Positions 43,046 to 49,996 of a stretch of DNA of 64,000 nt are shown here, one piece after another. Origin of the DNA: Nonomuraea coxensis DSM 45129 (GTDB taxonomy: Bacteria; Actinomycetota; Actinomycetes; Streptosporangiales; Streptosporangiaceae); contig NZ_CP068985.1 of assembly GCF_019397265.1 (NCBI RefSeq), forward strand, positions 6,316,001 through 6,380,000. Reading direction: 5' to 3'. Numbering within the stretch: the stretch's first letter is position 1; every line of letters starts with the position of its first letter. The translations under genes and the position numbers were made by a program. The notes under the pieces were generated by a model. That model searched no databases. It was not told the origin of the DNA and worked only from the letters and a program-made list of their open reading frames with translations.

Positions 43046-43566
43046 ATGACGTCGTTCTGGACGCGGCCCGCGACTGCGTGCTGGCCTACGGCGTCCGCAG
43101 GACGACGCTCACGGACGTCGCGCGGCGGGCGGGCGTGTCCCGGATGACGCTCTACCGCCGCTGGCCCGACGTGCGCACCCTGGTCGCCGACCTCATGACG
43201 CGGGAGTGGGTGCGGGTGCTGTCCGGGCTCGACCTCGGCGACCCGGTCCCGGCGGTCGTCGAGGGCGTACGGACCCTGCGCGCCCACCCGCTCTGGCGCA
43301 AGATCGTCGAGGCGGACCCCGACCTGCTCCTCCCCTACCTGCTCGACCGGCGCGGCGCCACCCACGAGGCCGTGCTGGAGCTGCTGGAGCCCGCCGTCGG
43401 CGACCCGGCGAGGGCCAGGGCCGTGCTGCTGGTGGCGCAGTCGTTCCTGCTGTCCGCGCCCACCATGCTCGGCCCCGTCACCCTGGACGAGCTCGACGCC
43501 GAGCTCGCCGCCCTGCTGGAGGTCTATCTTGGACAGTTCGCTCAACGCCGCCCGCCGCGCCCGTGA
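43027..43566 (+). CDS. TetR family transcriptional regulator
   Basis: A 179-residue repressor. The helix-turn-helix is TLTDVARRAGVSRMTLYRRW. The C-terminal domain contains WRKIVEADPDLLLPYLLDRR. It overlaps glpD by 38 bases, so the two are translated together, and it is divergent from the flavoprotein gene. It probably responds to a glycerol- or lipid-derived ligand. Confidence 0.87.
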   Translation: MTAIRHNDVVLDAARDCVLAYGVRRTTLTDVARRAGVSRMTLYRRWPDVRTLVADLMTREWVRVLSGLDLGDPVPAVVEGVRTLRAHPLWRKIVEADPDLLLPYLLDRRGATHEAVLELLEPAVGDPARARAVLLVAQSFLLSAPTMLGPVTLDELDAELAALLEVYLGQFAQRRPPRP

Positions 43567-45055
43567 GCTGCGCGAGGTCGCCGGGGAACGGCTCGACGTG
43601 CTGGTGGTCGGGCTCGGCGCGACCGGCGCCGGGGCCGCGCTGGACGCCGCCGCGCGCGGCCTGCGCGTGGCCGCGATCGACGCGCACGACCTGGCGTTCG
43701 GCACCTCGCGGTGGAGCTCCAAGCTGATCCACGGCGGGCTGCGCTACCTGGCGAAGGGCCAGGTGGGCGTGGCGCACGAGAGCGCCGTCGAGCGCGGCGT
43801 CCTGCTGCGCAGGACGGCTCCTCACCTGGTCAGGGCGCACCCGTACGCGCTGCCGCTGACCCCCGCCGTCTCCCGGCGGCAGGCCGCGCTGGTGATGACC
43901 GGCTACCGGCTCGGCGACGCGCTCCGTGCCGCCGCCCGCACCCCGCGCCGCCTGCTGCCCGGCCCGTCCCGGCTGGACGCCGCGCGGGCGCGCACGCTCC
44001 TCCCGGTCGCCCCCGCGGGCAGCCTTCGGGGCGCGCTGCTGTCCTGGGACGGCCGGCTGGTCGACGACGCCCGCCTGGTGGTGGCGATCGCCAGGACCGC
44101 CGCCGCGCGCGGGGCCCGCGTCCTGACCCGCTGCCGCGCCCTGCGCCTCACCTCCTCGGGCGGCTGGACGACCGCCGCCGTGCGCGACGAGCTGACCGGC
44201 GAGGAGTTCGAGATCCGCGCCCGTACGGTGATCAACGCCACGGGCGTCTGGGCCGGGACCCTGGATCCCGGCGTGCGGCTGCGCCCGTCCCGTGGCACGC
44301 ACCTCGTGCTGCGGCCGGGGACGCTGCCCGGCCTGATCGCCGGCGTGCACCTGCCTCTTCCCGGCGAGACCAGCCGGTTCGCCCTGGTTCTCCCCCAGCC
44401 CGGCGGCCGCGTGTACGTCGGCCTCACCGACGAGCCGGTGGACGGTCCGGTGCCCGACGTCCCCGAGGCCCCCGAGGAGGACGTCACAGCGCTCCTGGAG
44501 GTGCTGAACGAGGTTCTCGGGACCCGGGTGACCAGAGAGGCGGTCGCGGGCGCGTACGCGGGCCTGAGGCCGCTCCTGGCGGCCGACGGGAGCGAGGACG
44601 GCGGGCGCACGGCCGACCTGTCCCGGCGGCACGCGGTGCTGTCGGAAGGCGGCCTGGTCACCATCGTCGGCGGAAAACTCACCACATACCGCCGCATGGC
44701 GGAGGACGCGGTTGATCGTGCGGTTTCGTGCGGAAACTTGCGGGCAGGACCGAGCAACACCCGGCGTATCCCGCTCGTGGGGGCGGAGCCCCGCGCGGCG
44801 GACGGCGTCCCCGCCCGGCTGACCGAGCGCTACGGCGGCGAGGCGGCCGCCGTCCACGACCTCGTGCGGGCGCATCCGGAGGAGGTCGGCCTCGGCATCA
44901 CCGTGGGCGAGCTCCTGTGGTCCGTCCGGCACGAGGGCGCGCTCGACGAGAGCGACCTGCTGGACCGGCGGACCAGGATCGGCCTGGTCAAAGAGGACAG
45001 GGAGCGCGCTCTGCCCGCGACACGTGACGTGCTGGCGCGAATCACCCACCTCTGA
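43529..45055 (+). CDS. glpD: glycerol-3-phosphate dehydrogenase (FAD, quinone-linked)
   Basis: A 508-residue enzyme that oxidises glycerol-3-phosphate to dihydroxyacetone phosphate at the membrane. The FAD Rossmann motif is LVVGLGATGAGAALDAAARG; GTSRWSSKLIHGGLRYLAKG and VGGKLTTYRRMAEDAVD are GlpD signatures. The C-terminal DAO_C domain is present. The TTG start at 43529 has GGAGG 8 bases upstream, inside the TetR gene. Its product DHAP could feed the divergent alkylglycerone-phosphate synthase-like enzyme. Confidence 0.92.
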   Translation: MDSSLNAARRARELREVAGERLDVLVVGLGATGAGAALDAAARGLRVAAIDAHDLAFGTSRWSSKLIHGGLRYLAKGQVGVAHESAVERGVLLRRTAPHLVRAHPYALPLTPAVSRRQAALVMTGYRLGDALRAAARTPRRLLPGPSRLDAARARTLLPVAPAGSLRGALLSWDGRLVDDARLVVAIARTAAARGARVLTRCRALRLTSSGGWTTAAVRDELTGEEFEIRARTVINATGVWAGTLDPGVRLRPSRGTHLVLRPGTLPGLIAGVHLPLPGETSRFALVLPQPGGRVYVGLTDEPVDGPVPDVPEAPEEDVTALLEVLNEVLGTRVTREAVAGAYAGLRPLLAADGSEDGGRTADLSRRHAVLSEGGLVTIVGGKLTTYRRMAEDAVDRAVSCGNLRAGPSNTRRIPLVGAEPRAADGVPARLTERYGGEAAAVHDLVRAHPEEVGLGITVGELLWSVRHEGALDESDLLDRRTRIGLVKEDRERALPATRDVLARITHL

Positions 45056-45069
45056 TCCCCGCCTATCCG

Positions 45070-45088
45070 TTAGGTTAGTCTTACCTAA
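45070..45088. promoter_or_regulatory. DtxR/IdeR iron box
   Basis: TTAGGTTAGTCTTACCTAA matches the 19-bp actinobacterial iron box TTAGGTTAGGCTAACCTAA at 17 positions. It is 28 bases upstream of the next start codon. Under iron-rich conditions DmdR/IdeR would bind and repress. Confidence 0.85.
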
Positions 45089-45116
45089 TTCAAAGGCGAA
45101 TGAGGGAGGACCGGCG

Positions 45117-46046
45117 TTGGCGAAGGGCTGTCACCATCCGCTCGGGTGCCACCGCGGGGAGGTGCCCACTCTTGCCAGCGCCACCGTGGGCGCCCGGCTG
45201 TGGCTGCTCGTCGAGTATCCCGGCCCCTGGCCCTCCCACCTGGAAAGCTTCGAACTTCCTGAAGAAATCTCAGAACTGGTCCGCCGGGCGCTCGCACGCG
45301 GTATCAGGCCCCAGCTGATCCGCCGTCCAGGACGCCGGACCCGCCCGCGGGAGCAGGGCATCCGTGTGCTACTCGCGTACGCGGCAGGGGAGCGTCCCTG
45401 GCTCGCCGGCGGCGTCGTCGCAGGTCCCGAAGATCTTGACCTGGACGCGCTGGTGGCCGGAGTGGTCCCCGAGTCCTGCATACTGGAAGACGAGCCGGTA
45501 TTTCTGGTCTGCACGCACGCCAAGCGCAATGTGTGCTGCGCCCGCATTGGACTACCCCTCGCTCGGTCCCTGGCCGAAAAGTTGCCGGACAGAGTATGGG
45601 AAACGTCACACGTTGGCGGCGATCGCTACGCCGCCAACCTCGTGTGCTTGCCACACGGAATTTTCTACGGCAGCATGTCTCAGGCTGCTGCACTGGCAGC
45701 GGCTAACGCGTACCGGTCGGGCGAGGTCATCCTCGACCGCTACCGGGGACGCGCAGGCATCCCTGAGCCATTGCAAGCCGTGGAGCACTTCGCCCGAGCC
45801 CATACGGGAGAGTGCTCCGTCGGCGCGGTGGCCGTGGAATCCTCCAGGACGGACGGCGACGTCACCGAAGCCATCGTGCGGGTGCGCACGAAGCGGCGCG
45901 GCGACGTCCGGTTCCAGGTCGTGATCGAGCCATCGGCGTTCACCACGCCGTGTGGTACGGCTTGCGCCGAGACGATCTCGACCTACCGGCTGGTTTCGCT
46001 GGACAGGCTCACGCCTGTGCGGTACGCCACGCCCGCCCTCGCCTGA
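45117..46046 (+). CDS. sucrase/ferredoxin-like family protein, iron-regulated
   Basis: A 309-residue protein of the sucrase/ferredoxin-like family, with a thioredoxin-like [2Fe-2S] fold. Cysteines are in FLVCTHAKRNVCCARIGLPL and TPCGTACAETIS, and HVGGDRYAANLVCLPHGIFY is the family core. The TTG start follows GGGAGGA by 6 bases; no ATG or GTG fits. An iron box precedes it. Relatives near siderophore genes act in iron release or redox, so it is probably a ferric-siderophore-related reductase. Codon use is a little less GC-biased than its neighbours. Confidence 0.85.
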   Translation: MAKGCHHPLGCHRGEVPTLASATVGARLWLLVEYPGPWPSHLESFELPEEISELVRRALARGIRPQLIRRPGRRTRPREQGIRVLLAYAAGERPWLAGGVVAGPEDLDLDALVAGVVPESCILEDEPVFLVCTHAKRNVCCARIGLPLARSLAEKLPDRVWETSHVGGDRYAANLVCLPHGIFYGSMSQAAALAAANAYRSGEVILDRYRGRAGIPEPLQAVEHFARAHTGECSVGAVAVESSRTDGDVTEAIVRVRTKRRGDVRFQVVIEPSAFTTPCGTACAETISTYRLVSLDRLTPVRYATPALA

Positions 46047-46146
46047 ACAGGGAACATCACGGCTCCTCCTTGCGTTGGAACAGTGACGCCAAAAGCGTCC
46101 AATGCGGCTCAATTACCGAAATACCTCTCACGAAGGTGGTTTTCTC

Positions 46147-46458
46147 ATGTCTCAGGTACGTCGGCAGCTCGCCCGCCCGCGCCCCAGCTGGGGTTGGCAG
46201 GATGATGCCGCGTGCCGGGGTGAGGACCTCGTGCTCTTCTTCGGCCCCGACGGGGAGCGGCAGCCCGAGCGTGACGTACGTGAGCGGAAGGCCAAGGCGA
46301 TCTGCGCCCAGTGCCCCGTCCGCAACGAGTGCCTTGACTACGCGCTGTCCCGGCCGGAGAAGTACGGCACGTGGGGCGGTCTCAACGAGGACGAGCGCGC
46401 CAGCGAGCGTCGCCGTCGCATGCGCCGCGCGGCCAGCGCCGGCATCTCCGCGGCCTGA
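46147..46458 (+). CDS. WhiB family transcriptional regulator
   Basis: A 103-residue iron-sulfur regulator. The four cluster cysteines are in DDAACRGED and AICAQCPVRNECLDYAL; the GTWGGLNEDER turn and basic tail ERRRRMRRAAS follow for DNA or sigma contacts. No AT-hook of the WhiB7 type is present, so it belongs to another WhiB branch. ATG 46147 follows GAAGGTGG; 46102 is an in-frame alternative. A small hairpin (GACGC-caaaa-GCGTC, 46085-46099) lies upstream. It is followed by an unusual structured intergenic region. Confidence 0.92.
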   Translation: MSQVRRQLARPRPSWGWQDDAACRGEDLVLFFGPDGERQPERDVRERKAKAICAQCPVRNECLDYALSRPEKYGTWGGLNEDERASERRRRMRRAASAGISAA

Positions 46459-46493
46459 ACCCACACCCCGCAGCAACGCAGCAACGCCATCAT

Positions 46494-46586
46494 CGCGTGA
46501 TCACGCAGTTGTCCCGATGAACCGGAGCCTGGCGCCCCACGACCAGGCTCTGGCGAACCCGGTCGGGGCAACTGCCTGATCAGGCG
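46494..46586. ncRNA. long imperfect hairpin downstream of WhiB (candidate structured RNA or terminator)
   Basis: The two flanks pair over about 22 base pairs: CGC/GCG, TGATCA with TGATCA, and 46505-46517 (GCAGTTGTCCCGA) with 46563-46575 (TCGGGGCAACTGC, one G-U pair). Inside is a perfect stem AGCCTGG (46526-46532) with CCAGGCT (46543-46549). There is no U-tract, so a simple intrinsic terminator is not the only reading. The strand cannot be decided. Confidence 0.5.
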
Positions 46587-46600
46587 CACACGAACCACGA

Positions 46601-46652
46601 GGAACCCGACGCCCGCAGGCCCGCACGAGGGGCCGTCGCGCGCTCGGGTTCC
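46601..46652. ncRNA. second hairpin in the WhiB downstream region
   Basis: GGAACCCGA (46601-46609) and TCGGGTTCC (46644-46652) form a perfect 9-bp stem enclosing a smaller GGCC/GGCC stem (46618-46621 with 46631-46634). It follows the long hairpin by 14 bases. No open frame with coding character crosses it. It is not a tRNA. Confidence 0.4.
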
Positions 46653-46675
46653 GTCGTCTTCGGACGCGGGAACAT

Positions 46676-46711
46676 GCGGCCGGTGACCCCTGATCGGGGG
46701 TCACCGGCCGC
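46676..46711. promoter_or_regulatory. perfect 15-bp inverted repeat next to the maleylpyruvate isomerase-like promoter
   Basis: GCGGCCGGTGACCCC and GGGGTCACCGGCCGC are perfect arms around a 6-base loop. Six bases after it comes TACAGT (46718-46723), which is 7 bases before the next ATG, so the gene is likely leaderless and the palindrome sits in the -35 zone. It could be a repressor operator, or the terminator of the WhiB transcript. Confidence 0.5.
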
Positions 46712-46730
46712 GCGCGTTACAGTTCCCGGC

Positions 46731-47372
46731 ATGACACGTTCTGCGCGGGTTCCTGTGACGGCCGACGACCTGCTGCGGGTCGTGCATCTCGCCGTCGATC
46801 TGCTCGCCGGCGCGCCCGCGGGCGCGTGGGAGGGCAGGGCGGGTTCGCTGGAGTGGACGTGCCGCGAGACCGCCGACCATCTGGCCGACGACCTGTTCGC
46901 CTACGCGGCGCAGCTCGGCCCGCGCCGCCCGCCCTTGACGGACTATGTCCCCTTCGCGGTGAGCGTCCGCAGGGAGGGCGCTCCCGTGGAGACCATCCGC
47001 ACCCGGCCGGAGGCGGGGCCGGAAGGGCTGCTGCAGGTGGTGGAGGCGTGCGGCGCGCTGCTGGCCGCGATGGTGCGCACCGCGCCGCCGGACGTGCTCG
47101 CCCATCACGGGTTCGGCGACGCCGACCCCGAGGGCTTCGCCGCGATGGGGCTCGTGGAGACGCTCGTGCACACGTACGACCTGGCCGAGGGCCTGGGCCT
47201 GACGTGGGAACCACCCGCGGACGTGTGCGCGCGGGTGCTGGACCGGCTCTTCCCCGACGCCCCCGGGGACGTCGAGCCGTGGCCGGCGCTGCTGTGGGCG
47301 ACGGGACGCGCCGAGCTCCCGGGGCGCCCGCGCCTCACGGAGTGGCGCTGGTACAGCGCGCCCCGGGACTGA
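46731..47372 (+). CDS. maleylpyruvate isomerase N-terminal domain protein (DinB-like, mycothiol type)
   Basis: A 213-residue four-helix protein of the mycothiol-dependent maleylpyruvate isomerase/DinB group. Visible are WTCRETADHLADDLFAYAAQ (first metal-binding His), and LVETLVHTYDLAEGLGL (second His pair region). Members use mycothiol as thiol cofactor; the reaction of this one is unknown. ATG 46731 fits a leaderless start after TACAGT. Confidence 0.8.
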   Translation: MTRSARVPVTADDLLRVVHLAVDLLAGAPAGAWEGRAGSLEWTCRETADHLADDLFAYAAQLGPRRPPLTDYVPFAVSVRREGAPVETIRTRPEAGPEGLLQVVEACGALLAAMVRTAPPDVLAHHGFGDADPEGFAAMGLVETLVHTYDLAEGLGLTWEPPADVCARVLDRLFPDAPGDVEPWPALLWATGRAELPGRPRLTEWRWYSAPRD

Positions 47373-47406
47373 AACGGCGCCTCAGGATCGGAGGCCGGCC
47401 GCGACC

Positions 47407-47640
47407 TCACACGATGAGGTCGTCGAACTCCCCGTCCTTGGCCCCGAGGACGAACGCGGCGATCTCGGCGGGGGTGTAGACCAGCGCCGGCCCCTCGGGA
47501 AAGCGTGAGTTGCGCATGGCGATCTCCCCGTTGGGCAGGGTCGCCACCTCGACGCAGTTGCCGTTGGGATTGCTCCGCCTGCTCTTGCGCCAGACGACGG
47601 GAAGGCGGCCGGCGGGGGTTCCGTTCCGGAACTCGTGCAT
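47407..47640 (-). CDS. DUF397 domain protein
   Basis: A 77-residue DUF397 protein: WRKSRRSNPNGNCVEVATLP, IAMRNSRFPEGPALVYTPAE, and IAAFVLGAKDGEFDDLI. DUF397 proteins occur beside DUF5753-type helix-turn-helix regulators and act with them in actinomycete development and antibiotic control. The start is ATG with GAGGAG 6 bases upstream. A palindrome sharing its core with the regulator's own operator lies 25 bases upstream. Confidence 0.9.
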   Translation of the reverse strand: MHEFRNGTPAGRLPVVWRKSRRSNPNGNCVEVATLPNGEIAMRNSRFPEGPALVYTPAEIAAFVLGAKDGEFDDLIV

Positions 47641-47664
47641 GGGGGCAGCTCCTCGCGATCTTAC

Positions 47665-47680
47665 GGATGCACGTGCATCC
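47665..47680. promoter_or_regulatory. palindrome upstream of the DUF397 gene
   Basis: GGATGCACGTGCATCC is a perfect 16-bp palindrome with core TGCACGTGCA, the same core as the palindrome upstream of the XRE gene. It is therefore a probable binding site of that regulator. Confidence 0.6.
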
Positions 47681-47715
47681 GCGTGTTGCGAGGAGACAAT
47701 ACGGCAGCACGATGA

Positions 47716-47754
47716 ACTCCATATACAGGACGACCAAAAATCCCGATATGGAGT
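47716..47754. other. inverted repeat between the XRE and DUF397 genes
   Basis: ACTCCATAT (47716-47724) and ATATGGAGT (47746-47754) are perfect 9-bp arms around 21 bases in a markedly AT-rich stretch. It could be the terminator of the XRE transcript or part of the DUF397 promoter (upstream of it on the minus strand). Nothing else is seen in the 142-base gap. Confidence 0.4.
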
Positions 47755-47782
47755 GGATCACAGGGATATCAGCAGGTCACCT

Positions 47783-48661
47783 TCACGCAATAAGGCGCTC
47801 CAGGAACCGGCGGGTCTCCTTCGGCGTCTCCGCCTGGACGCTGAGCCGGTCCATGACCTCCATGTAGTGGTCGGAGTCTGCCGGCTTGTCCAGGTAGAGG
47901 GCGCTGGTGAGCTGCTCCATGTAGACCACGTCGGGCAGCTCGCGCTCCGGGAAGCGCAGGATGCTGAACGGCCCGCCCGCCGCGGCGTGCCCGCCCCGGT
48001 CGAACGGCATGACCTGGACGGTGATGTTGCGCTCGGCCGTGACGTCCAGCAGGTGGGCGATCTGGGCGCGCATGGTGTCGGGACCGCCGAGCGTGCGCCG
48101 CACCACCGCCTCGTCGATGACCGCCCACAGGGTCAGGCCGCTCTCCAGCCGCCGCTGACGGGTGGTGCGCAGGGCGACCCGGCGGTCCAGCTCGGCCCTC
48201 GTCGCCTTCTCGTGGGCCAGCTCGATGACCGCCCGCGCGTAGCCGGCGGTCTGCAGCAGGCCGGGGACGAACTGGTTCTCGTAGGTGCGGATGCTCGACG
48301 CGGCCCCTTCCAGGCCGATGTAGACCTCGAACCAGGCGGGCAGCACGTCGCCGTACTTGTGCCACCAGCCCGGGGCGTTGGCCTGCTTGGCGAGGTCGAG
48401 GAGCTGCTGGCGCTCGCCGGGGTCGGTGACCCCGTACAGGGTCAGCAGGTCGGCCACGTCGCGTTGCTTGAAGCTCACCTGGCCGAGCTCCAGCCGGCTG
48501 ATCTTCGCGTGAGACGCGCGAATCGAGTATCCGGCGTCCTCCCGCGAGATACCCTTGTCCGTACGAAGCCTGCGGAGCTGGGTTCCGAGCAGGATCCGCA
48601 GCACCGTCGGGCTCCCCGGCGCATAGCTGAGAAGCTTCCCCTCCGCGCTCTCTGCGCTCAC
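47783..48661 (-). CDS. helix-turn-helix regulator with DUF5753 domain
   Basis: A 292-residue regulator. The XRE-type helix-turn-helix is at residues 25-80 (LRRLRTDKGISREDAGYSIR then ASHAKISRLELGQVSFK), and the DUF5753 domain follows (WFEVYIGLEGAASSIRTYEN, QFVPGLLQTAGYARAVI, VDEAVVRR-like DEAVVRRTLGG). It is the central gene of the DUF397/XRE/ATPase trio. Overlapping palindromes 17 bases upstream of its start suggest autoregulation. Confidence 0.92.
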   Translation of the reverse strand: MSAESAEGKLLSYAPGSPTVLRILLGTQLRRLRTDKGISREDAGYSIRASHAKISRLELGQVSFKQRDVADLLTLYGVTDPGERQQLLDLAKQANAPGWWHKYGDVLPAWFEVYIGLEGAASSIRTYENQFVPGLLQTAGYARAVIELAHEKATRAELDRRVALRTTRQRRLESGLTLWAVIDEAVVRRTLGGPDTMRAQIAHLLDVTAERNITVQVMPFDRGGHAAAGGPFSILRFPERELPDVVYMEQLTSALYLDKPADSDHYMEVMDRLSVQAETPKETRRFLERLIA

Positions 48662-48677
48662 CGTACCGCTCCTAGAT

Positions 48678-48706
48678 CATCTGCACGTGCAGATGCGATT
48701 CGCATC
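48678..48706. promoter_or_regulatory. overlapping palindromes upstream of the XRE gene
   Basis: CATCTGCACGTGCAGATG (48678-48695) is a perfect 18-bp palindrome. It overlaps GATGCGATTCGCATC (48692-48706), a second perfect one. The half-site GATGC recurs in the DUF397 palindrome at 47665. The site lies in the divergent XRE/ATPase promoter region, so it can control both. Confidence 0.65.
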
Positions 48707-48724
48707 CGTAAACTACGAAAAGTC

Positions 48725-48752
48725 TTGCATTGGTAAGCGCTCCCCGTAAAGA
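48725..48752 (+). promoter_or_regulatory. sigma-70-type promoter of the ATPase gene
   Basis: TTGCAT (48725-48730) and TAAAGA (48747-48752) are separated by 16 bases. Transcription would begin near 48759, about 30 bases before the start codon at 48791. Confidence 0.45.
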
Positions 48753-48790
48753 TGGGCATTGGATCACCAGACCGCGCTTCGGGGGCCAGA

Positions 48791-49264
48791 ATGACGACTT
48801 TCGACGCTCGGCCGCAAGCCGCCATCGGTTCCCGGCCTCCTGGCTGGCTGTTCTCCATCTTGGTGGACGGCCTCGCCGGTGAGTGCGACGCCGTCTTCCC
48901 CTTTCACGAGCGGACAGCACTGGAGCCCGCCTGCGTCTCCACCGCCCGCCGCTTCGTCGACCGGACGCTGGGCTCGTGGGGCGTCGGCGATCTCGCCTTC
49001 GAGTGCCAGCTCGTGGTCTCCGAGCTGGTGACCAACGCGATCCGGCACGGCGGCGGCGCCGCCCAGCTCCGGCTGCTGACCCACGGCCCCGAGCTCGCCT
49101 GCGTCGTGACCGACCACAGCCGCACCGTGCCCGTGGCCGCGTCGCCCGACGTGTTCTCCGAGTTCGGGCGGGGGCTGCGGCTGGTCGACGCCCTCTGCAC
49201 CGGCTGGGGCTGGCTCACGACCAGCACCAGCCGCAAGCTCGTCTGGGCCGTGCTCGCCAACTGA
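48791..49264 (+). CDS. ATP-binding anti-sigma-like protein (HATPase_c, RsbW type)
   Basis: A 157-residue GHKL ATPase domain protein. The N box is VVSELVTNAIRHGG, and the G boxes are VTDHSRTVPVAASPD and EFGRGLRLVDAL. Such single-domain proteins act as anti-sigma kinases or partners of XRE regulators. ATG 48791 is chosen for similarity and nearby GGGGG; ATG 48752 is an alternative. It is divergent from the XRE gene and shares its palindromes. Confidence 0.87.
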   Translation: MTTFDARPQAAIGSRPPGWLFSILVDGLAGECDAVFPFHERTALEPACVSTARRFVDRTLGSWGVGDLAFECQLVVSELVTNAIRHGGGAAQLRLLTHGPELACVVTDHSRTVPVAASPDVFSEFGRGLRLVDALCTGWGWLTTSTSRKLVWAVLAN

Positions 49265-49289
49265 CGCGGGCGGCCGGTCCCGGCCGGGC

Positions 49290-49916
49290 TCACGGCTGTC
49301 CCAGCAGGTCCAGCACGTCGGCGTCGGTGAGCTGCTCGAAGTGCTCGTACCACTGGCCCACCGCGCGGAAGTCCACCGGCGTGAGCAGCGCCACCACCTC
49401 GTCGGCCTCGCGCCGCAACGACTCCACCGTGCCGAGCGCCCCCACCGGCACCGCCAGCGTCACCTTCGCGGGCCCGGCCGCGGCCACCGCCCGCAGCGCC
49501 GCCCGCGCCGTGCCGCCGGTGGCGAGGCCGTCGTCCACGACGATCACCTCGCGGCCCGCGAGCGAGGGCAGCGGCCGGTCGCCGCGGTAGACCCGCACCC
49601 GGCGGGCCAGCTCGCGCCGCTCCCGCTCCACCACGTCGGCGACCGAGTCGGCCGTCATGCCGAGCCGGCGCAGCAAGGTCCGGTCGAACACCGGCTCACC
49701 GCCCTCGGCGATGGCGCCGACGCCCAGCTCGGGCTGCGGCGGATAGCCGATCTTCCTCGTCACGAGCACGTCCAGGGGCACGCCGAGCCGGCGCGCGACG
49801 GGCACCGCCACCGCCACGCCGCCGCGCGGCAGCGCGAGCAGCACGGGATCGTGGGCATCCAGCAGCCGCTCGGCCAGGCGCCTGCCGGCCTCGGCCCGGT
49901 CCGCGAAGAGCTCCAT
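49290..49916 (-). CDS. phosphoribosyltransferase domain protein
   Basis: A 208-residue type I PRTase-fold protein. The PRPP loop is VIVVDDGLATGGTARAALRA; the N-terminal hood has LALPRGGVAVAVPVARRLGV and VLVTRKIGYPPQPELGVGAI. Proteins of this kind often sit near alpha/beta hydrolases or stress genes and their base substrate is unknown. It ends 25 bases from the convergent ATPase gene. Confidence 0.85.
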   Translation of the reverse strand: MELFADRAEAGRRLAERLLDAHDPVLLALPRGGVAVAVPVARRLGVPLDVLVTRKIGYPPQPELGVGAIAEGGEPVFDRTLLRRLGMTADSVADVVERERRELARRVRVYRGDRPLPSLAGREVIVVDDGLATGGTARAALRAVAAAGPAKVTLAVPVGALGTVESLRREADEVVALLTPVDFRAVGQWYEHFEQLTDADVLDLLGQP

Positions 49917-49996
49917 GCCTTCTGCCTACCCACCCGCGCCCGTCCCTCGCCCTCCCGGCCCTGGTCGCGGGCCGGAAGGGCGGCGGGAGCCCCGGG

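Noticed and set aside
46518..46523. TGAACC as another ECF promoter -35 on the plus strand
   Set aside because: No CGTACC-like element follows at 16-17 bases, and the hexamer is part of the long hairpin.
46591..46660. tRNA-like stem with GGAACCCGA and TCGGGTTCC
   Set aside because: No acceptor stem, anticodon arm or T-loop consensus can be assembled around it.
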